This document shows positions 35,111 to 45,735 of a stretch of DNA of 64,000 bases, piece after piece. This DNA is from Siphonodentalium dalli. Taxonomy: Eukaryota > Mollusca > Scaphopoda > Gadilida > Siphonodentaliidae. Positions within the stretch are counted from its first letter, which is position 1. Every line of letters starts with the position of its first letter. The stretch spans positions 114,661,319-114,725,318 of the forward strand of contig CP136066.1 of assembly GCA_032622095.1 (NCBI GenBank). The letters run 5' to 3'. The notes under the pieces were generated by a model, which saw only the letters and a list, made by a program, of their open reading frames with translations, did no database searches and had not been told where the DNA came from. Both the position numbers and the translations under genes were made by a program.

Positions 35111-35499
35111 GAGAGAACAGGCTGAAAATAAAGGCCACAATGATACGATGTCTTATTTCAATTGTTATCACTTCTCTGACAAATTCGGAAATTCTTTTCA
35201 CAACACATGCAGTATAAAGCACAGCATACATGCATATGTATTACTTTCTCGGGAACATGAACAAATGCAAGTTTAATACAAGTCTTGACCATTCACACTG
35301 GGTCATTGTTTTACAAAGAAAACTCTTGAAGAAGCGACCAACATGATATATGATTCTGAAATAGATCAGAATACATTCTATCGATTGTTCATTTGCAAAG
35401 TTTGCCGAGTTGATAATATACCTGAACTCAAGAAACGGGACATGACTCAATAATATTGACTTTTCACTAAGTTGTTAGAATTTTCATATGTTCCTAAGA

Positions 35500-36225
35500 A
35501 TGGCAAGAAAGGAGTGATGATATCTCTATACATGTATAAAGGAGGTAAAAAGTCAAAACAAGCTTTTGACAGCTATGGACCAATTACAATCATGCCTGCT
35601 TTATACAAATGAAAAAGTGGTAATTGTGCTCTTGCAATAATACCCGCCAAACCATATAGCAATCAATCCGCTCCAACATGGTTTTCAGAACGGAATAAGC
35701 TGAATGGCAGCTTCATACTTATTACAGAAGTGCATTACCTACACGAAAGAGACGCACAGTTAATTATTCGCCTGTTTTCTAGACGTCACAAAAGCGATGG
35801 ATTCCGTCTGATTTTATGGTCTTTTGTTCAAGTTGCATAAAAGAGGCTTCAATGGTAATATATGGCACACTTTCAGAGCACTCCTGTCGGGTATCAAATG
35901 TTGCGTACGGTATAGAAATACATTATCAGACTGGTTTGGCATCTTCTAAGGAGCCAGCCAAAAACTCTATCCTCTCACCTCTATATTTTTTATATGATTT
36001 ATGTATAGAAGACCTCATATACGAGTTGAATTATTCTTTATGCGGCATCCACGTGAATGTTATAAAGTGCACTTCTCCAGTACAGGCGGATGACATGGTA
36101 CTTCTCTCACTTTCAGAGTCTTGCCTACGTACATTGTATAATATTTGTCTAGAATATAGCTTGAAATGGAGATTCCTTTATAACTCATCCAAGACAGTCA
36201 TTATTGTTTTTAACGAGACCCAACG
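35500..36225 (+). pseudogene. LINE reverse transcriptase, 5' part (interrupted)
   Basis: The plus strand reads VMISLYMYKGGKKSKQAFDS, YGPITIMPALYK, a disrupted stretch with NPLQHGFQNG, then FLDVTKAMDSV (motif A), ILSPLYFLYDLCIEDLIYEL (motif B region) and SPVQADDMVLLSLS (motif C). The catalytic YADD-type box is QADD here, as in some related LINEs. There are several stops and frameshifts. The element is cut after NETQ by a 1.8-kb insertion and resumes at 38,041. Confidence 0.88.
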
Positions 36226-38034
36226 GCCGGATTCGTCATCTCAGGTTTAAAACTGGTCTACCTAAACCTCTAGGTTTTAAACCGCCGTGAGTCAGCAAAA
36301 TCCGTGGTTTAAACCCGAGACCGCAGGTCTAAGTGACGCATTCGTCATCACTGGTTTAAACCTGGTCCAGCCAGACCAATGGTTTATCAGTAGTGTCTCT
36401 GTATCGTCGAGAGAATTAAACGTACTTTCCTAATGCGGACCGCCTTTTTTTATTGATTGCGAAAATCAATAATTACGACAGCGGTCATATTTTGATTGGA
36501 AATTTATAAGCGAGAAGCAGTCACACATATAAAGCGTATGGGTATAAGTTTTTGTCAATTTCAATATTGTTTTTGCGTTTTATAAGCTTAAACCGGCAAC
36601 TAAACCATCTAATTCGGCGGTCCAGCTAAACCAGGTTTATCGAGGCCAAACTTGAGATGACGAATCCGTCTTTTCTTCATCGCGGTTTAGAATTGTCAAA
36701 CAATCAGTCAAAGGGTGGAGCTGTAAATAATCTCGAGTGAGGGCGTGTCTGCCGACTGGTGTTATCATGTCACAGTTGATTCATTCGCACGCGAGCTTTA
36801 TTCAGAAATGGACATGCTCCTAATTATATGATTTTTACAAATATCTTGTGGTTTTTTTTTTTTTGGCTTGTGGCAATCACAAATACTGGTGTTTTCTACG
36901 AATTCATTTGACACCAAAACGATGCTACTGCATGACCAGATATGCTATACATATAGTTGCAATCCTAAACTTATATTGCTATATGAGTCAAATTTGATAA
37001 CTTATTTTGATGTAGATCTTGCCACAAAGCTCTACTCTGGCTACGCCCATAAATTCCCATAATATTCTACCAGTTCAAAACATGGGAACATTTTTTATTT
37101 TCTGCTATATTTCGGAACATTTATGACATTGAACAAAAATCAACGCATGTAATATATTTCTTTATTAAAAGCTGTCCCTCTGCATGGTTGCCCACTTGCA
37201 CCAGTTCAGATGCCGCTTATGGTGTGAACTCATAAGCAAATTGCCTTTATTTGACTGGCCTCTTGGTCCAGGATTGACTCGATTGTGGAGACTTTATTCA
37301 GCGCCAGAGGCGCTTTACGCACATTTTGATCATTTGAACATTTTAATTTAAAAAAAAAAAAAAACTAAATTTAAAACAAACAAATTATAATTTAAATTTA
37401 AAATTTTGTTTCTTGTTAGATTTAACTCCTTACTCAATTTAACACAAATTTTTTCATTTTTTTCAAATTATATTTTACTTATTTTCAAATCAAAATTTTT
37501 AAAACCTAACGCCGTTATACCACACGAATCACCACACCTAATTTAATTGAAATCGGTCCAGGGATATTGGAGAACATTTGCGAACAGACAAACGGCCATA
37601 CAGATAGACAGCTCCTTTTCCCTTTAATATATACATGAAAATACACCAAATTTTGTCTTTGCTGATGAAGCATCTTGCAGAAATATATCACAAACAAAGT
37701 GATGAACAGAGCGTGAAACTCGTGTTGAGAGACATGCCCTTTGTTAAATTGATTTAAACACAGAATGCGATCGGATTAATAGTCAATGAGCGATACCTGA
37801 TTCTCAATGAATAAATCCATTGAGCGTGCAGGCGGTCACGATAATTTATGACTTGTCAATAACCATTATATCGGCCCATCTTTTGATCCGATTGGTGAGA
37901 GGGTAGTTTGATTGAAAAATCATATCACCGAATCGAGTTGTCAATTAGCTGGCAACTGAACGACAAAAACGCCCCCTTAGACCCGGTTTGGCTGGACCGC
38001 CAATGTAGGTTTAAACCGGAGATGACGAATCCGG
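36226..38034. mobile_element. 1.8-kb non-autonomous TIR element inserted in the LINE
   Basis: The ends are CCGGATTCGTCATCT and AGATGACGAATCCGG, a perfect 15-bp inverted repeat extending to about 25 bp with one mismatch through GGTTTAAA. The flanks are CCAACG on both sides (36,220-36,225 and 38,035-38,040), a 6-bp target duplication. Removing the element plus one duplication restores the LINE reading frame. Internal partial copies of the end sequence (about 36,343 and 36,653) hint at a smaller nested element of about 445 bp. AT-rich interior with homopolymer runs near 37,350. No transposase. Confidence 0.85.
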
Positions 38035-38700
38035 CCAACGTGAATTCATTAAATCGCAGAGGTCATGGCAGTTTGGCAATAGTGTAATACATGAAGTCGA
38101 ATCTGGAACACACTTGGGAATCCCTGTTGAGAAATTCAGCTTTAACAGAAAACATATAGGTATCACCCCATACAGTTGTCTCAGTATCTACAAGTCCATC
38201 GTCCTCCATAAGTCTGCACGACAGTGAACGGCTCTGGAATATATCTAATGTTTCTCATGTATACACAGATATAGCACATAGAGTTTGTCTAAACCATATT
38301 CAAGGATGTCCTCACAAACCAGGTGTGCTGTGAGCCTGCATGGGTCCTATATTGATAAAAGGAAATTAAGCTTAATAGCAACATTATGTAGACTGAATAC
38401 AGATAAGACCGCTAAATATGTGTTCCTCGCGTGGCTTCACAGTCATATTCTTGGAATTTCTCATCCACGGTCCTTTATGGCAGATATTTCTACAGTTTTA
38501 AAGACTATAACTTATATGAGCACCTCGAACGCTATACGCTCAAATGCTCATTTCTCGCCAGATCGTACTGGAAGAATATCGTAAAAACAGAGATAAACAA
38601 TATAAATGCACATAATGGACCAGTTCCTCATTACTGTGGCAAACATCAGGCATTATCCAAGCTATTGTGTCACTTGAACATGTTAAGAAATTGATTGTAA
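38035..38700 (+). pseudogene. LINE, 3' part (continuation)
   Basis: Resumes as REFIKSQRSWQFGNSVIHEV, then THLGI. It continues through frame breaks to GSYIDKRKLSLIATLCRLNT, then YVFLAWLHSH, typical of the C-terminal part after the polymerase in this LINE type. It ends with KHQALSKLLCHLNMLRN near 38,693. Disrupted by stops and shifts. Confidence 0.85.
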
Positions 38701-38885
38701 ATTGCATCTTATTAAACATTTGTGATATACAATGAACATAGCTCCCAAATGTCTATAATCGAAAGGAGATGATTTAAATACGTGTAAATCTGTTTGTATG
38801 ATAAAGAGTGCGCATGCGAGTGCGATAGTGACTCAGGAGTGAGTGCGAAAGAGAGCGAAAGAAAGAGAGCGATAGACATCAGCGA

Positions 38886-38887
<2 letters not shown>

Positions 38888-38916
<29 letters not shown>

Positions 38917-38917
38917 G
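38888..38917. repeat. (GA)n microsatellite
   Basis: About 14 uninterrupted GA dinucleotides within a wider GA-rich, Ser/Leu-frame-producing tract (38,830-38,917). Open frames across it are artefacts of the repeat. Confidence 0.95.
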
Positions 38918-39174
38918 GTGTTGGCATATGATGATATACAGATGTATGAGTGTGGGTGGATGTGTGTGCGTGTGTCTATATGTACACGAATGAGTAGCGG
39001 CTTTATGTTATTCCTTTCCTTGTGATGTAACTTTGTTTGGTATCAACGTGTACATGTACATAAAGATATCTCTGACATATCTGTGTTCATATTTTGTGTG
39101 TGTATATGTTCTGTATTCAACAACTCTTCGCATATGGTGGACAGTTAAAGATATATATTTATTTTCTATTGCAG

Positions 39175-39192
39175 GTCCCGGTGACCCCCCAG
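39175..39192 (+). CDS. mini-exon gene, 18-nt exon (phase 1-1)
   Basis: The acceptor is TTTATTTTCTATTGCAG and the donor GTATGT. With the G from the preceding exon it reads G-P-G-D-P-P and leaves a final G. It is very short, but the splice signals are good and the frame agrees with both neighbours. Gly/Pro content continues the low-complexity character of the chain. Confidence 0.55.
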
Positions 39193-40650
39193 GTATGTCA
39201 GATATAATAGTAAACTCGTCTCGCATGACACGAGTGTAGCAATTAATATTTTTGCTCCAAAGTAGGGCGACACAACCCATTTGTCAGTTTAATGGTGTCA
39301 TTCCGCGCAACATCACTGGCAAGATCCAACATTTGACCGTTAAACACATGGTCAGACTCTAGCACATTCCACGGTACAAAACGGTTTAATTAACAGGCAG
39401 ACTGTAAACAGTAACTGTCATTCCGTGGTATTTTGTGTACGGTTCAACACCCTTCAACTAATATCAAGACCGTAACTAATAACGGTCAGAAAAATGGTGT
39501 TTTTTTCACGGTTTAACAGGGGTAAACACCAATTATTATTTTTTTGGGACCATTTGTTTCCAAGTAAAATGGAACTATCTTTGCCTGCATGGGACTATAT
39601 AACACACAATATTCCGATTTTTAGAAGCTGCGTGTGTTTTTGAACCAATGCACATTTTTTTTACATAAAAAAATGTGCATTGTCTCAAAACCACATGCAG
39701 CTTAATAATGTTGTTTTAATTACATTGTATAATGCAATAGATACCCATCACTATTACTATGACTAGCTAATAATATTATGTGGATAAATTGAAATGGAGC
39801 TAGCTAGGATTATTAGATATATGGTGGTCGGCTTGAATTTAATTGTGAACCTACGACATAGAACTATGATCAACCCAATTTGTATTAATCAACGTATGAG
39901 AATTCGCAAATATAGAAAATCATTTGTGGATGGTTCTCTTTCTAAATGAAAGTAATTATGAAATTGCTTGAATCAAGAAAAAATTTCCTTCTCACGCCAT
40001 TCAGATATGATATCATAGATCTATAAACTGCACAGGGGGAAAAGTTCTATTTTGGAAACATTCTGTGTACCTGGCAATATTGAGACTGTTCATGTTATAA
40101 ACGTATAGAAAGTGGGTTTATAATTTCTGACCGATCAATAACTCTTAAAGTTGTGTCATATTATTGTACCAAATTACAAAAATAAAAACCAGACATGTCT
40201 TGAGAGAATCCATTTTGAAATATCAAAAAGTTTAGGCAAACCATGCCTTGTGCTGCTATGTTTCTAGTTAACAATATATAACATACGACACCGCTCTTGA
40301 TGTTTCTCCACTTTGCACTGTAAAGCAAACTGAGATTTTTTTTTTAAGTTATGCAAATTGCTTCTAAGTGCATAATATGAATCAAATTGAACCATTTTAC
40401 TTCGTGTTTGCGGGATGGTCACCTAATTGGCGTGTGCAACAACAAAACTTACTAGAAAAACCACACGACGGTCGTGTATCTGAATTATAACCTTCAATTC
40501 TGAATGTCATATAATCTACTATTAAATTTTAATATGATCACATGTATAGGGGTGAAGGCATTTCATGGCGGTGTTTTTTTTATAAAGCACTGTCATATAC
40601 AACATGTTACTGTTCTTAATAATTCTACGTTATTTATTTCTCATTCACAG

Positions 40651-40665
40651 GCAACGATGTATACC
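40651..40665 (+). CDS. mini-exon gene, 15-nt exon (phase 1-1)
   Basis: The acceptor is TATTTATTTCTCATTCACAG and the donor GTAAGT. It reads G-N-D-V-Y and leaves a final C. It is the shortest exon in the chain. Both splice sites are strong, as required for an exon of this size. Confidence 0.6.
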
Positions 40666-41044
40666 GTAAGTTTACGCATATTACTTACAGCTTGGCAAAC
40701 TGACATTCGTTATGACAGCTTGGCGTTGCCCATGTTAAAAACCTTCTGCTGTGGACAGTTGGTGGGAATGGAGAATACTCTTGCTCAATATACTACACGT
40801 ATTATGAATGTTTTATAATCCAAATGGCATCACAAAACGCAATTCTTAAACAATTCTTAAAAGTAGTGGCTCACCTTGTCAGAGTGATTGCCATTTTGTT
40901 TATCGAGAATATTCGTCCCACCAATAAAGAGGTATTTATTTATTTACAACTGCGCGTACTTCAGACGTTATCATTTTAAATCGTAGAGTCGACGTGATTG
41001 GAATTGACATTTGTTTTTTAATACGGAAATTGAGTTTTAAATAT

Positions 41045-41810
41045 CTATATATATAAAAGAACAGGATCTGTCTCTTTGTCCGTTCGGATTTTTCTCCCAG
41101 AACCCCAGACCGATTTCAACCAAATTTGGTGTGTGAGTTTGGGTACCCTGGCGTTAGTTTTTCATAATTTTGAACTTAGACACCTTTGTTGCCAACTAGA
41201 TTGTCCCCGTGAAGTTATATAGAACAGGCAAACATTCGCAAATATGGGCACATAATGTGGCGTCTTTAACCCACACGATTTTATTCCTCGTATCATTGGA
41301 GAAGAACGTGTATGAAACTGGCGATAATTTTTTTTTTTTATCAGTTTTGGTGACATCCGCTCCATATCCCTGACTCAAACGGCGCCACTTTTGACATTTA
41401 CACCACATACATTAGACTCCTGGTATCATGAAGATGATTATGTATAAGTTTGGTGGTAATCGTAACAAAACAAATCGTATCAAATTTAGTGCCCCCCATC
41501 TCTCACCCAAACGGTACCAATCTGGCGTCTTTAAATCACGATCATATTCCTCGTATCATGGAGAAGAATGTGTATCAATTTGGTGACAATCAGCTCCAAA
41601 TTAGTGTTTTATCGATGTTGGTGCCACTCTCCCCTCCGTTCATCTTGACTCACACAGCGCTATATCTTGGAGATGATTATGTATATGTTTGGTGGAAATC
41701 GGCGACAAAAATATTTCATCATTTTTGCTGCCCCTCCCCTTTTATGTCCGTGACACGCACAGCGTCACTCTAGAAATTTGTAAACCCCACTATTATCTTC
41801 CCCGTGAAAA
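41045..41810. repeat. interspersed repeat with TGTCCGTTCGGA...TTTCAACCAAAT motif
   Basis: Begins ATATATATAAAAGAACAGGA, with CAGACCGATTTCAACCAAAT downstream. It then contains two to three diverged copies of a block with CTCGTATCAT..GGAGAAGAA and a GTG-TAT-AA-TTTGGTG motif about 120 bp apart (41,286, 41,420, 41,548, 41,680). Non-coding. It lies in an intron of the mini-exon gene. Confidence 0.6.
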
Positions 41811-42021
41811 AGTTACCCATAGAATAGAATGATGTGATGTAAACGAAAGTTTAAAACCTGACTCAGTTACATTATGTACAATGAGTCTATGGATGGACAC
41901 AATACATCGATGGGATTTACAGAGCACCGTTGCATCGATATATATATACCATGAATTCTAAAACTAAAATACTTATATTTAATATGCTTCATGCTAACAC
42001 GTTGTATTCTACTTTTCACAG

Positions 42022-42051
42022 CATCCATGTACAGAGGAATGGTGTTTCCAA
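42022..42051 (+). CDS. mini-exon gene, 30-nt exon (phase 1-1)
   Basis: The acceptor is GTATTCTACTTTTCACAG and the donor GTAAGT. With the preceding C it reads P-S-M-Y-R-G-M-V-F-P and leaves an A. Met, Tyr, Gly and Pro content matches the other exons. Confidence 0.68.
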
Positions 42052-42750
42052 GTAAGTCGTTTTATTGTGCAAATTTGCGAAAGCACTTGATAATATATAT
42101 GACGCACTGCCTTTATGTTCAAAATGGACATTCGTTATGACAGTTAGACCATATGCGTATTACATAACGTCATACATTTATGAATGACGATGGACCTACC
42201 TCGGTTCCTTGCCTGTTACCAATATGAAATCCCATCAACGGATTACGTCACTGTCAATTTGTAAAATAATTATGATTACGATGGCGATGATGATGATGAT
42301 GACAGCGTGCATACGTCTGTCAACTCTATAATGCTTGTTAATTCAGATTTAGTTATCATTAAAGCACATGAAAGGAAGATTTTCTTGTGATATCAGCAAC
42401 ATACAAGACAATAGCTGCTCAACGTTTTCCTCATAATTTTGGTATGTATACAGGTTCTACCTGATCAGTGAAAAGTTTATTCAGTGCTACTAAGCGAGAG
42501 AATTGTTTTATTCAGTAATATAGTGTTTGGGAATCGAATTTGACCAGATATACGACGAATGTTTTAATTAAATCGCGTCGATTATTTGTTTCCTTCCAAA
42601 TTTGAATGAATTTGCCATTTACGAATCTATAATACAAGGAAATGTCATGAATGCTGATCTTTATCATAATTCACTCTGGCACTCATCTCTCTGAAAGCTG
42701 ATGTGTGTTTTTTAATGTCAGTATTCAATCTAGCACTCATCTATTTTCAG

Positions 42751-42774
42751 CAAACCAAGGACCACAAATGAATC
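42751..42774 (+). CDS. mini-exon gene, 24-nt exon (phase 1-1)
   Basis: The acceptor is ACTCATCTATTTTCAG and the donor GTAAGT. With the preceding A it reads T-N-Q-G-P-Q-M-N and leaves a C. The Asn/Gln/Gly/Pro composition is consistent with the chain. Confidence 0.65.
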
Positions 42775-44643
42775 GTAAGTTATACTGTTTACAGGGACAC
42801 GACTAGATGATATCCGCTGCGGGTGTGCAACTGAGAATTTCCAACTTGAGCTCCCCCCCCCCATCACTCACTGAACCAGACCCAAATTTCCAAGTCCGCG
42901 AAGTTCCATTTCATTTGAACCCCCCCCCCTTGAGTTGATTCCAATGCTAACTCACCACCCCTCAGATTTGAAGGTTTCCATCTGATGACCATTCCGGTCC
43001 AAAACATGAAGATAGATTGCGATTTTGGTCTAAAACAACAGACTTACCACTAAATACTTGTGAAAAAATCAAACTACTAGAATAGTTTACACCTATATCT
43101 TTTGGGTGAACATTCCAACTGATGTTGTTTCAGGCATTGAAAACTGTTGAGGGGTGAGAAATCGCCACATCTGCCTTGCCGCTACGTCCCTGACTGCCTG
43201 CAATGACTCTGCATTGTGTGTAGGCCATTGGCTCCAGTCGTGACTAGAGTACTCTGAACTTGACTACTTTAACAAGCGCCTTAACATTGATGGGTACACG
43301 TTAATTTTACTTAAGAACCCAATTAAGCCAGGGTCGTCGCAGTTACCACAGGCAGGTTTCGGATGACCTCGTGAATCAAATGACAGATCTCAAACATACG
43401 CACGACATAGCTGAATTGTGCAGGTTTGTGTGATTTAAAAAAAACGCAACATTTTTCACTCACCGCGACATGGTAAGTAACAACGATTCAAGTACAATGA
43501 TGTCCTAACGTGTTCCATATTGATTCTAATTATTTGACTGATTATGTGAGAAATCATAGAAATTATTAGGTTTTGGGTGGATACACACATGCATGTAAAT
43601 ATCGTGTATTTGGCGTTTTACATGGATCATACAGACATGTAATATGTGTCCGCTGACAACCCAATAATTTCGGCTATGTTTGACCACAGTGAGTCAAGCC
43701 CAGAATGTGCAGAGAACTGTTGACACGGACGATGTCTCCAGGCCGCTTAAAACAATTGTTCGCGGGATAACCCAAATGGTGGACGTTCTGTTTAAATCAT
43801 TGTCAGTCTTCTTCTGTAAATTCTGGGTGAAAAATGGGGGGGGGGGGGGTCACTTTTTAATTTCAACGCTGTACCTGCATTGATTTGATGGCGCTGGATT
43901 TGATATTTTCATGGAAATCCCGATTGAATGTTATCACACGAGCTCGCTCTCAGATTATCCAAGCAATCTCAACAAACCGATATCGTCCTAAAAGAGCTTC
44001 AAAATCTGCATATTTTATTTTTGTTTTGGGTGGACGGACTCAAACCACTTTTCGAAATGAATTAAAACTCATGAAAAACAGTTACATATATCAGACACGA
44101 TTTATTCATTTCGGCATCCATGAAAGAAGATATGTATATGACTGGCCTGAAATTTCCTGATAGCAGTTAGTTTGATAATGGCTTATAACTACTCACTGGT
44201 CTCGCCTGTTGAAATGGACCGATCGGGCGCAGGCGATTAATACTATCAGCGATTGGTGTGAGCATGTAAATACATGGATTACATGTATTTTACATACAGA
44301 AATTACATGCAAGTGTGTATCCACCCTTATTGTTGATGTATATGGGAATTGTCTGAGTTGACATCTGCTTTCACATTGCTGTGAGTCATGGAAACAACTC
44401 TGGTTATACAGCAATGTACAGATAAATACGCACAGGTATCAATTCCATCTGAATAAATGTATAATCGTGACACAGCTAATGTTTATGAAGCAGTGCACGC
44501 AATATATTCAGCTGTTGTACATGTATATTTACCCCGTCTCTCGTTTGGCTACACGATTAACATTGTCAACTATTTGATATAATTTTGGTCAGCTTTATTG
44601 CGCATGTATGAATACTCTCACACTACAATTTATTTATTCACAG

Positions 44644-44673
44644 CATACTTCAACTTTGGATATACTTGCAAAG
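44644..44673 (+). CDS. mini-exon gene, 30-nt exon (phase 1-1)
   Basis: The acceptor is CAATTTATTTATTCACAG and the donor GTAAAT, the weakest donor of the chain. With the preceding C it reads P-Y-F-N-F-G-Y-T-C-K and leaves a G. It contains the first cysteine and leads into the cysteine-rich tail. Confidence 0.65.
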
Positions 44674-45650
44674 GTAAATACTATAGAGATAATTATGTCT
44701 GCTGAGAATTCTAACGATCAAGAGCGCACATTCAGTCGTTGCTTCCTATCTATCTCACGTTCTCTCTGTCTCTCTCGTTCTTGCTCTTCCAATTCACTAT
44801 AAACAGTCGACCCCAATATTATACGAAGAGCACTTGCATGATAATGCTTTTTTGCTCTCTCACTATATTGATCGATGTGAGTAATTTCTATTTATGTCCG
44901 TTCTTCGTGGTTATGTCCTTATCTCTAAATATTCACTGTATATGTACATAGCTACCACACACCACTCTTGAATATGATATCCAAGCACTTTCTATTCTAT
45001 ATACTCATTGACGAGTAGCTGCCTTATAGGAACTGTTCATATTATTAATTCAACAGGTCATTTTTTGAAGTGGAAGAATGCTTTATTCTCTCTTCCAAAT
45101 AAAGTGATATTCAATAGTCATACAACATGATTATAATACATTGCTTATTATCTAAACATGTCCTATCGGCAATGAATATGAATTATTGCATTATCATTAT
45201 ATTTTCGTTAATTGGTCTCCGAGATCGAATATTGAGAAATACATATAATATATGTACAGAGGATATCTGAAAAAGAAAACACATTTGAATAATATTCCAC
45301 TCCAATGTATACTTGTATAACTGATAGGGAGAATCCATTTAGTATAGAAAGGATTCGTCTAAATATACAGCACAGAATAATAATAAAGTTTCCTCGAATA
45401 AGTCGCTGTATTATGGTATGTTATATTATCAACGGAATTGGCAACAGCCACACAGTGTATTATTTGTCTTTCTACTTACCGACTCATTTGACCTCTCCAT
45501 AACTATAGGTAAAAGCCAATACCCCATGCATAATGGTAAAGTATGGGTTTAATATAACCCCACGCACATGTACGTGTACTTTGAATTCTGAACATTACGT
45601 ATACTTTGAATTCGGAACATGGTACGTATTATGGGATTATCTCATTTCAG

Positions 45651-45735
45651 AGTGTCCACCTCTCGCCGTCTGCGTGAAAAACTGTTTCAACCCGTGTGCA
45701 ATGACGTGTTCGAGTCGACCTGGCGCTAAATGTGT
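45651..45735 (+). CDS. mini-exon gene, cysteine-rich exon (85 nt, phase 1-2)
   Basis: The acceptor is GGGATTATCTCATTTCAG and the donor is GTAAGTAT. With the preceding G it reads ECPPLAVCVKNCFNPCAMTC, then SSRPGAKC and the first two bases of Val. Six cysteines lie within 28 residues. Together with the last exon the pattern is C-x5-C-x3-C-x3-C-x3-C-x7-C-x4-C-x2-C, a compact disulphide-rich module like those on many secreted invertebrate matrix, shell or inhibitor proteins; the exact family is not identified. The donor is followed directly by a minisatellite built from the donor's own sequence. Confidence 0.85.

Noticed and set aside
38712-38927. Minus-strand frame with LSLSLSLS run
   Set aside because: Product of the GA microsatellite.
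43134-43153. Exon-like segment after TTGTTTCAG (GCATTGAAAACTGTTGAGG)
   Set aside because: Phase 1 reading contains an in-frame TGA, so it cannot belong to the mini-exon chain.
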